Source: Candidatus Hydrogenedentota bacterium
GTDB taxonomy: Bacteria; Hydrogenedentota; Hydrogenedentia; Hydrogenedentiales; CAITNO01
Assembly (NCBI GenBank): GCA_903922535.1
Contig: CAIXUF010001320.1
Coordinates: 1 to 11,085, forward strand
Reading direction: 5' to 3'
DNA: 11,085 nt
The notes under the pieces were generated by a model. The model made no database searches. It saw only the letters and a program-made list of their open reading frames with translations, and was not told the origin of the DNA. A program made the translations under genes and the position numbers. The first letter of the stretch is position 1, and every line of letters begins with the position of its first letter. Positions 1 through 5,733 of this stretch are shown piece after piece.

Positions 1-48
1 AGACTCATAATCTCTTGGTCGTAGGTTCGAGTCCTACAAGGCCCACCA
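1..48 (+). tRNA. tRNA, anticodon CAT (Ile2 or elongator Met), 3' part
   Basis: The window opens inside the anticodon arm. A 7-base loop at 4-10 (CTCATAA) has T33 at 5 and anticodon CAT at 6-8. The T arm is a 5-bp stem (GTAGG 21-25, CCTAC 33-37) around the loop TTCGAGT, followed by the 3' acceptor strand AAGGCCC, discriminator A45 and an encoded CCA at 46-48. The 5' half lies outside the window. CAT can be elongator tRNA-Met or the lysidine-modified tRNA-Ile2. The stretch CTTGGTCG between anticodon stem and T stem resembles E. coli tRNA-Ile2 as I remember it more than tRNA-Met, so Ile2 is slightly favoured. The D arm and first acceptor bases, needed to decide, are missing. Confidence 0.9.
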
Positions 49-59
49 GTGAATATAAG

Positions 60-93
60 AAGGCCCTGCGAAGAATTCCGCAGGGCCTTTTCT
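60..93 (+). terminator. Rho-independent terminator after the tRNA, possibly bidirectional
   Basis: A perfect 11-bp GC-rich stem (AAGGCCCTGCG 60-70, CGCAGGGCCTT 79-89) encloses an 8-base loop and is followed by TTCT. It starts 12 bp after the tRNA CCA end, as expected for the end of a tRNA transcript. Read on the minus strand, the stem is followed by a T/A-rich tail (CTTATATTC), so it may also terminate the opposing hsdR remnant, whose stop lies only 13 bp away. Confidence 0.85.
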
Positions 94-105
94 GTTGGTG
101 CCGGG

Positions 106-1719
106 TCAGGCGGAGGCGTATCCGTAGCGCTGGGAACCGCCATGCGTGGGCTGGTAAAGGTACTTCTGGAACCCCGAGAACATCCTGCCGATCTCGTCGG
201 GCCTGCCCAGGTCGGCGACCGCGTCGGCAATGGCGTTGTTGTACCGGAGTTTAAGCAGGGGCGTCAGTTTCTCCCGGTCCAGTTCCCCGACGCCCTGCTG
301 CACGTAGTCGGACAGCACGAAATCGAGGAATGCCTCCTGCCTGTCGGTGAACTTCCCGTGCATTTGCGTCTTGGCGGTGGTGGCCCGTTCCGCACGGGCG
401 ACCGGCGGCATGGCGAACGCGACATAGGCCAGCACGTCGTACAGGTCACTGTTCTCCGCGTCGATAATCCGTTGCATCTCCGCCATCGGTTCCCGTCCAA
501 AGCCCTTGTCGGCGAGACCCTGTAGAAACGCCTTGCGCGTGTCCGGCACACTCCAGATTGCCCTCAGTTCCTCCTCATCCTTGAAGAAGTCAGGCAGCGC
601 CCCAAAAAGGCGTTCAAGGAATTGCGCGGCGGACATGGGCTTGCCGTCGGCGCTCCAGAAGGTCGTCGCCGTCATGTGCTGAGGGGTGCGCTCCTTGCCG
701 TCGGCCAACTTGATCCTGATCTTCTTCTTCCCGCAGATGCACCGCACCCTGCCGCACACGGGGTACGGCTCCTTCTCGCACACGCAGGGCCGCTCTCCGA
801 AGACGGGGCAGGGCGGTGCCGTTCCCTTTTCGCACTCGCAGGGGGAACAGCCGCACTTGGTGCAGATCTCCGGCTCATCGGGCGGCAGGGGTTCGCCGTC
901 CCATGCCGGGTCGCTGAAATGGTGGTGTGCCTTCACGAAGTCGTAAATGGTGAAGTAGTCCTTGCCGTCATAGAGCCGGGTGCCGCGCCCGATGATCTGC
1001 TTGAGCTCAATCATCGAGTTGACGGGCCGCATCAGCACGATGTTGCGCACGTTCCGGGCATCCACCCCGGTGGACAGTTTCTGCGACGTGGTCAGGATGG
1101 TCGGGATGCACTTCTCGTTGTCCTGAAAGTCGCGCAACCACTGGTCGCCCAGATTCCCGTCGTCGGCGGTCACCCGGTGGCAGTAGTCCGGGTCCATGCT
1201 CGTCTTCAACTGGTTGATGAGGTCGCGCACCGCCAGCGCATGCAACTGCGTGGCGCAGAACACCAGCGTCTTTTCCCGCTGGTCAATCATGCCCATGAAC
1301 AGCCGCACCCGGTAGGCTTCACGCTCCCGGATCTCGATGACCTTGTTGAAGTCCTTTTCCGTGTACCTCCTGCCCTCCTCCACCTCGCCCTCCACCAGTA
1401 GGTCGTCGGCGGTGTACACGTGCTCGTCCAGCGTGGTCGAAATCTGCTTCACCTTGAACGGCGTCAGGAACCCGTCGTTGATGCCGTCCTTGAGCGAGTA
1501 GATGAACACCGGCTCACCAAAGTACTTGTAGGTGTCCGCGTTCTCCTTGCGCTTGGGCGTGGCGGTCAGGCCCAACTGCACGGCAGGCGTGAAGTACTCC
1601 ATGATGCTGCGCCAGTTGCTCTCGTCGTTGGCACCGCCCCGGTGGCACTCGTCAATGATGATCAGGTCGAAGAAATCCGGCGGGTAGTCGCCGAAATAAT
1701 ACCTGGGAGCGCCAATCTC
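106..1719 (-). pseudogene. hsdR: Type I restriction endonuclease R subunit (HsdR), 5'-truncated remnant
   Basis: This is the ATP-dependent translocase half of a type I restriction enzyme of the EcoEI-like family. The open frame begins at a TAA (1720-1722), and its first residues include the Walker B/DEAD-type box IIIDECHRGG, followed by ESNW. Numbering from the only plausible ATG (1602), helicase motif III-like GLTATPKRK is at 11-19, LVFCAT at 113-118, a motif V region TTSQKLSTGVD at 171-181 and motif VI QIIGRGTRL at 202-210. A cysteine cluster lies at 247-290, and the EcoEI R C-terminal region runs to the TGA at 106-108. Missing are the N-terminal PD-(D/E)xK nuclease and the Walker A motif, roughly the first third of a normal HsdR. 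ATG 1602 lies inside the conserved motor (after DECH), so it is not the ancestral start. The break coincides with an inverted repeat. No hsdS or hsdM is in the window. The retained part has no frameshift, so decay may be recent. Confidence 0.9.
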
Positions 1720-1855
1720 TTATGAAACGCCCCAACTGTTGGCACTTTTAGCACGAGCTTTTTCGCGGTTTCTTACGATGGGGGCGAACTTGTTCGTCGC
1801 GGGGCTCCCGATTGGCATCGGGAAAGAAGCCAATCAAGAGATTGGCGGTCCCAGG
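1702..1855. repeat. Inverted-repeat element at the hsdR break point (20-bp arms)
   Basis: The minus strand of 1702-1721 reads AAGAGATTGGCGCTCCCAGG, and the plus strand of 1836-1855 is the same except one base (19 of 20 match). These arms bracket about 114 bp. The left arm carries the TAA that ends the open hsdR frame. The layout resembles a small non-autonomous palindromic element or a pair of dispersed intergenic palindromes; no transposase is nearby. Whether it caused the truncation or settled in the scar later cannot be told from the window. Confidence 0.6.
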
Positions 1856-1903
1856 GAAGCAGGTCCGTTGGGAGCGCGGCACTTTCCTCCAGGCACGGCT
1901 CCC
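1806..1903. repeat. Cluster of short palindromes (hairpins)
   Basis: Two perfect 7-bp stems with 4-base loops lie almost side by side: TCCCGAT/ATCGGGA at 1806-1823 and GCCAATC/GATTGGC at 1829-1846. A wider pair, GGGAGC (1870-1875) and GCTCCC (1898-1903), follows. The GATTGGC and GGGAGC motifs recur as parts of the 20-bp arms at 1702-1721 and 1836-1855, so the whole stretch seems built from one family of palindromic intergenic sequence. Confidence 0.55.
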
Positions 1904-1981
1904 TGTCGCTGGCTTGGCGTGAAAACTTCCGAAAAATGGCCAAATGGCGCCAAAACAGGCCTTTTCCTGGCAAAATACCGG

Positions 1982-2107
1982 CCTCCTCCCGGCAATATCG
2001 GGCCTTATCTTGGCGATATCACGCATCATCTTGGCGATATCACGCGTCATCCTGGCAATATCACGCCACATCTTGGCGATATCGGGCCTTCTTTTGGCGA
2101 AAGCGGG
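1982..2107. repeat. Six tandem 21-bp repeats
   Basis: The core GGC(G/A)ATATC recurs at 1991, 2012, 2033, 2054, 2075 and, degenerate as GGCGAAAGC, at 2096: exactly 21 bp apart each time. The central units read about catcatcttggcgatatca, and the outer units diverge. A further degenerate core (GGCAAAATA) sits at 1969, 22 bp before the first. A period of 21 equals seven codons, so the array may descend from a protein heptad repeat read on the minus strand. There are no spacers, so it is not a CRISPR array. Confidence 0.85.
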
Positions 2108-2270
2108 CGGTCTCCCGGAGGATCGCGGGCTGTTCGGGGCTGAAATCTTCGGTGCGGTCGCGCAGTACATCCATGATCAGGCGCATTTCGGTGCCGGTGA
2201 AGAAACGGTATTCCAGTCGGGCCAGCGCGGCGAATTCTCCGGCAAATTGAAGCGGTGCGGGGCGTTCGCG
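1982..2270 (-). pseudogene. Possible decayed coding remnant with heptad repeats
   Basis: The minus strand from about 2270 to 2061 reads like protein, with a normal GC-rich third-position pattern: segments include EFAALARLEYRFFTG, EMRLIMDVLRDRTEDF and ARFRQKKARYRQD. I do not recognise the family. In the same frame the 21-bp array would encode a heptad of the type RYRQDxA, but three units carry TGA (2061-2063, 2040-2042, 2019-2021) where the flanking ones have CGA (Arg). TGA is a real stop elsewhere in this window, so the frame is broken. No start with a ribosome-binding site is evident; the upstream end runs into the promoter of the next gene. Alternatively the similarity to coding sequence is accidental. 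Confidence 0.3.
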
Positions 2271-2273
2271 CAG

Positions 2274-2302
2274 TTGACAATATTGCGGTTGTTGCCTAGA
2301 AT
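2274..2302 (+). promoter_or_regulatory. Sigma-70-type promoter for the SUMF1 gene pair
   Basis: TTGACA at 2274-2279 is a perfect -35 box. After a 17-bp spacer, TAGAAT at 2297-2302 differs from the -10 consensus at one base. Transcription would begin near 2309, giving a leader of about 95 bases before the ATG at 2404. The leader contains complementary GCAAGC (2315-2320) and GCTTGC (2353-2358) and could fold, but matches no riboswitch I recognise. Confidence 0.75.
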
Positions 2303-2390
2303 TGCTTTGGACATGCAAGCGGGTTGCCCTTGGCCGGGCGCCGGGGGCACGGGCTTGCGCACCATATTGTGCAATTGGGCGGCACAAGAG

Positions 2391-2395
2391 AGGAG
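2391..2395 (+). promoter_or_regulatory. Ribosome-binding site (AGGAG)
   Basis: AGGAG ends 8 bases before the ATG at 2404, optimal spacing, and fixes that start codon. Confidence 0.8.
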
Positions 2396-2403
2396 CGTGA
2401 GGC

Positions 2404-3804
2404 ATGAAGAGGATTGCGCGGGTTGCTGGATTCTGCATGGCCGGATGGTGTCTTGCGGTTGCGGGGTTGCCGCAGCCGGCGGGCTATGCCGCGGACACCA
2501 CGCCGCCGACGGGCTCGATTGTCATCAACAACAACCGCAGCGCCACGAATATCACGGCGGTCACGCTTGCGCTGACCTGGAATGACGGCGCGGGCGGATC
2601 GGGCGTGTCGCGGATGCGTTTCAGCCATGACGGCGCGCATTGGACCGCCTGGGAGGCGCTTGCGGCCACGCGTCCGTACATACTCCCCGGCGGGGACGGT
2701 CACAAGACGGTGCGGGTCCAGTATCTCGACAAGGCGAACAACCGCTCTGCGGTGTGCAGTGACTTCATTTTGCTGGATACGACGCCGCCGACCGGCGGCA
2801 TTGTCATCAACGGCGGCGCGACGAGCACGGGCAGCGATTCGGTTGTGTTGGGGCTGACCTGGTCGGATGGCGGGGGCGCCGGGGTGACACGGATGCGTTT
2901 CAGCGATGACGGCGCGCACTGGACGGCCTGGACGCCGGTGCAGGCCGCCTGCCCCCACACGCTGGCAGGGTCGGCCGGATACAACACGGTCCGGGTGCAG
3001 TACCTGGACGGCGCAGGCAACTGCTCCGCCGTGTGCAGCGATTACATCAAATACGTTCCCGCCACGGAGGAGACGGTGATGCTGCCGGGCGACGTGCCGC
3101 TGGTGATGGTGAAGATACCGGGCGGGACCTTCATGATGGGCCGTTACCCGGGCGAGCAGTTCAGCAACTCGAATGAAGCCCCGCAGCACGCGGTGACCCT
3201 GGGCGGGTTCTGGATGGGCAAGTATGCGCTGACCAAGCGCCAGTGGATGGCGGTGATGGACACGATGCCGTGGGGCGGTCAACGCTACGTCCTTTCGGAT
3301 CCGGACAGTCCGGCCGTGTGTGTGGGCTGGAATGACGTGCAGGCGTTCCTGACGGCGGTGAACAATCACACCGGCAAGACCTTCCTTCTGCCCTCGGAGG
3401 CCCAGCGGGAATATGCGTGCCGCGCGGGGATGGCAACCGCGTTCTACTGGGGCGACGACCTGAACTACACGGCTATTGGAGACTATGCCTGGTACGACAA
3501 CAATGCTTCCAATGCGGGGCGGGTATACGCGAATATGGTGGGCTTAAAGCGGCCCAATGCCTTTGGCCTGTACGATATGAGCGGCAATGTGTATGAGTGG
3601 TGCGAGGATGACTGGCATACTGACTATACGGGCGCGCCGACGGACGGTCAGGCTTGGGTGGACAGTCCGCGGGGTCCCTACCGGGTGCTTCGGGGCGGCT
3701 GTTACAACGTCTTCAACTACTGGTGCCGCTCCGCCTCCCGCAACTTCGGCACCCCGGACGGCGGGGAGGCCGACTTTGGTTTTCGTGTGGTGCGGACGCC
3801 ATAA
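2404..3804 (+). CDS. Secreted protein: two Ig-like repeats plus SUMF1 (FGE-sulfatase-like) domain
   Basis: 466 residues, exported, function unknown. Residues 1-30 are a Sec signal peptide (KR near the start, hydrophobic core, likely cut after AGYAA). Two tandem Ig-like/fibronectin-type repeats follow at 31-124 and 125-218, each opening DTTPPTG and carrying RMRFS.DGAHWTAW and TVRVQYLD. A SUMF1 domain fills about 222-466, with GGTFMMG, LPSEAQREYACRAG, MSGNVYEWCED, VLRGGCYN and FGFRVV. SUMF1 domains include formylglycine-generating enzymes and many non-catalytic or differently acting relatives. In the region equivalent to the catalytic cysteine pair of FGE only one Cys (in YWCRSASR) aligns, so FGE oxidase activity is not supported. 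The usual Trp of EAxWEY is Arg here. It is the first gene after the promoter at 2274, 42 bp from the next, which has a paralogous SUMF1 domain; they probably form one transcript. Confidence 0.92.
   Translation: MKRIARVAGFCMAGWCLAVAGLPQPAGYAADTTPPTGSIVINNNRSATNITAVTLALTWNDGAGGSGVSRMRFSHDGAHWTAWEALAATRPYILPGGDGHKTVRVQYLDKANNRSAVCSDFILLDTTPPTGGIVINGGATSTGSDSVVLGLTWSDGGGAGVTRMRFSDDGAHWTAWTPVQAACPHTLAGSAGYNTVRVQYLDGAGNCSAVCSDYIKYVPATEETVMLPGDVPLVMVKIPGGTFMMGRYPGEQFSNSNEAPQHAVTLGGFWMGKYALTKRQWMAVMDTMPWGGQRYVLSDPDSPAVCVGWNDVQAFLTAVNNHTGKTFLLPSEAQREYACRAGMATAFYWGDDLNYTAIGDYAWYDNNASNAGRVYANMVGLKRPNAFGLYDMSGNVYEWCEDDWHTDYTGAPTDGQAWVDSPRGPYRVLRGGCYNVFNYWCRSASRNFGTPDGGEADFGFRVVRTP
2494..3057 (+). repeat. 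Two Ig-like coding repeats (282 bp each)
   Basis: Codons 31-124 and 125-218 of the preceding gene form two head-to-tail copies of exactly 94 codons (2494-2775 and 2776-3057). Shared landmarks are DTTPPTG, the W(N/S)DG turn, DGAHWTAW, TVRVQYLD and SAVCSD. Equal length without indels points to a simple tandem duplication of one Ig-like module. Such modules usually act as extracellular spacers or adhesive stalks. Confidence 0.85.
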
Positions 3805-3846
3805 TGTTGTGCGCTGTTTCTCTTTTCTTGCATGGGAGAAGGTGTG

Positions 3847-5682
3847 ATGAAGAGTAAGTTATGGGTGTTGGGGATTGGGATGACGGCGGTGTGCCTGATG
3901 CTTGCAGGGTGTCCCTCGAAGACCAGCACGGTGCCCAATGTGGTGGGCCAGTTGCAGGAGGTGGCGGGCACCGCCATCACTGCCGCGGGCCTCGCCGTTG
4001 GCACCATCACGCAGGAGTTCAGCACGACCGTCGCCTCCGGTGTGGTCATCAGCCAGTCGCCTGCGGCGGGTGTTTCGGTGAGCCCCGGCGCTGTCGTGGC
4101 GTTAACCGTTTCCAAAGGCGGCGAGCCAGCGACCGTGCCCGACGTTGTGGGCCAGACGCAGGCGGCGGCAATCGCCGTCCTCACCGGCGCGGGGTTCACC
4201 ATCGGAGAAGTCACGCAGGGGTTCAGTGAGACCGTCGCCGTCGGGTTGGTCATCAGCCAGTCGCCCGGGGCCGGCGCATCGGCGGGCACTGGTTCGTCCG
4301 TCGCGTTGACCGTTTCCAAGGGGCCTTCGCCTGTGAACATGCCCTATGTCGTCCACCAGACGCTGGAGGCGGCGACGGCGACCCTCACCGCCGCGGGCCT
4401 CGTGGTGGGCACCGTCACGCAGGAGTACAGTTCGAGCGTGGCCTCGGGCTCGGTCATCAGCCAGGCGGTGATAGCGGGCACACCGCTGAGTCCCGGCTCG
4501 GCCGTCCCGCTGACGGTCTCCAAGGGACCGCAGTCCGTGACCGTGCCCAATGTGGTCGGCCTGACGCAGGCGGCGGCGGGCACCGCCCTCGTCGTTGGGG
4601 CAAACCTGACGCTTGGCGCCATCACGCAGGAGTTCAGCATCACCGTCGCGTCGGGTGTGGTCATCAGCCAGTCGCCCGAGGCGGGGGCGTCCGTCGATAT
4701 CTATTCCGCCGTGGCGTTGACCGTCTCCAAAGGCCCGCAGCCTGTGAACGTGCCCAACCTGACCGGCCAGACCCAGGCGGCGGCCTCCGCTGCCCTAACC
4801 GCCGCGCAACTCGTGGCCGGTGCGGTGTCCCAGGAATGCCACGACACGTTGCCCGTCGGCGCGGTCATGAGTCAGCATCCGGCGGCGGGCGAAACCGTGG
4901 ACGCCGGCAGTGCGGTGACGCTGAAGGTGTCCACCGGTCCCTGTGCCGGAAGCAACCAGACCTTCATGCTGTCCGGCGGTGTGCCCCTGGAGATGCTGTG
5001 GATTCAGGCCGGAAGCTTCACCATGGGCAGCCCGGATGCGGAACTGGGCCACTATAAGGATGAATCGCCGCAGCATTCGGTAACGCTGGACGGTTTCTTG
5101 ATGGGCAAATACGAACTGACCAAGCGGCAATGGCAGGCGGTGATGGGCACGACGCCCTGGGCCGGCCAGGACCAAATCATCACCGACCCGGACAGTCCGG
5201 CGGTCTATATCTCCTGGTATGACGCGCAGTCCTTCCTCACGGCGTTGAACGCCTACACGGGCAAGACCTTCCGGCTGCCCTCCGAGGCGCAGTGGGAGTA
5301 TGCGTGCCGCGCGGGCGGGGCGGACCGGTTCTATTGGGGTGATGATCCGGCCTCTTCCATCATCGACAGCTACGCATGGTGGCGGGGCAATGCCTACTCC
5401 GCCGAACAGCAGTACGCGCATGTGGTCGGGGGGAAGACGGCCAATTTCTTTGGCTTGTATGACATGAGCGGCAACGCTTTGGAATGGTGCCAGGACTCGT
5501 ATCATGACAACTACACCGGCGCGCCGACCGACGGCAGCGCATGGGTGACACCCGAGGTGGAGTACCAGGTGCTCCGGGGCGGCGACTGGTACAACTACGG
5601 CGCCTCCGCCCGTTCTGCCTGCCGCGTCAGCCGCATGCCCTACGATGCCATCAGCACCTTCGGATTCCGCCTGGCCAAGTGA
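3847..5682 (+). CDS. Lipoprotein with five PASTA repeats and a C-terminal SUMF1 domain
   Basis: 611 residues from ATG 3847, chosen over ATG 3832 because GGGAGAAGG (3834-3842) lies just upstream at good spacing and overlaps the earlier ATG. The signal peptide ends in the lipobox LAGC with Cys22, so the protein should be lipid-anchored. Five PASTA domains follow at about 28-91, 96-159, 164-227, 232-296 and 301-364, each with a VP(N/D)VVG-type start, an AAGL-type helix end, a VISQSP-type strand and LTVSKGP. PASTA modules bind peptidoglycan fragments or act as rigid stalks in serine/threonine kinases and penicillin-binding proteins. The SUMF1 domain spans about 373-611 (SFTMGS, LPSEAQWEYACRAG, MSGNALEWCQDS, VLRGGDWYN, FGFRLAK). 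It lacks the FGE cysteine pair, so formylglycine formation is unlikely. It is close in sequence to the SUMF1 domain of the upstream gene (KRQW, DPDSPAV, YTGAPTDG in both). A cell-wall-facing binding protein is a reasonable guess, not shown. Confidence 0.93.
   Translation: MKSKLWVLGIGMTAVCLMLAGCPSKTSTVPNVVGQLQEVAGTAITAAGLAVGTITQEFSTTVASGVVISQSPAAGVSVSPGAVVALTVSKGGEPATVPDVVGQTQAAAIAVLTGAGFTIGEVTQGFSETVAVGLVISQSPGAGASAGTGSSVALTVSKGPSPVNMPYVVHQTLEAATATLTAAGLVVGTVTQEYSSSVASGSVISQAVIAGTPLSPGSAVPLTVSKGPQSVTVPNVVGLTQAAAGTALVVGANLTLGAITQEFSITVASGVVISQSPEAGASVDIYSAVALTVSKGPQPVNVPNLTGQTQAAASAALTAAQLVAGAVSQECHDTLPVGAVMSQHPAAGETVDAGSAVTLKVSTGPCAGSNQTFMLSGGVPLEMLWIQAGSFTMGSPDAELGHYKDESPQHSVTLDGFLMGKYELTKRQWQAVMGTTPWAGQDQIITDPDSPAVYISWYDAQSFLTALNAYTGKTFRLPSEAQWEYACRAGGADRFYWGDDPASSIIDSYAWWRGNAYSAEQQYAHVVGGKTANFFGLYDMSGNALEWCQDSYHDNYTGAPTDGSAWVTPEVEYQVLRGGDWYNYGASARSACRVSRMPYDAISTFGFRLAK
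3928..4938 (+). repeat. Five tandem PASTA coding repeats (period about 204 bp)
   Basis: PASTA starts fall 68, 68, 68 and 69 codons apart. The 18-base string GGTCATCAGCCAGTCGCC is identical at 4044, 4248 and 4659 (repeats 1, 2 and 4). Repeats 1 and 4 are unusually alike over the segment encoding ITQEFS.TVASGVVISQSP, more than either is to its neighbour repeat 3. This suggests unit duplication or gene conversion within the array. The fifth repeat is the most divergent (QECHDTLPVGAVMSQHP). Confidence 0.85.
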
Positions 5683-5733
5683 GCTGCGCTTCATCCCTCG
5701 TTCCGTCTTGGCCGTGAGGACAGGAATCCAAAA

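Noticed and set aside
106..1602. An intact 498-residue helicase gene starting at ATG 1602
   Set aside because: Conserved HsdR sequence including the DECH box continues upstream of this ATG in the same frame, so the ATG is internal to a truncated gene.
2019..2063. TGA read as an amino acid (recoding) to keep the minus-strand frame open
   Set aside because: TGA ends the hsdR remnant (106-108), the PASTA-SUMF1 gene (5680-5682) and the DUF4838 gene (5734-5736), so it is an ordinary stop here.
1982..2107. CRISPR array
   Set aside because: The 21-bp units are directly contiguous with no spacers, and no cas gene is present.
5673..5713. Terminator between the convergent genes (GGCCAAG 5673-5679 and CTTGGCC 5707-5713)
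   Set aside because: Only 7 bp, a 27-base loop, no T-run in either direction, and one arm lies within the last codons of the PASTA-SUMF1 gene.
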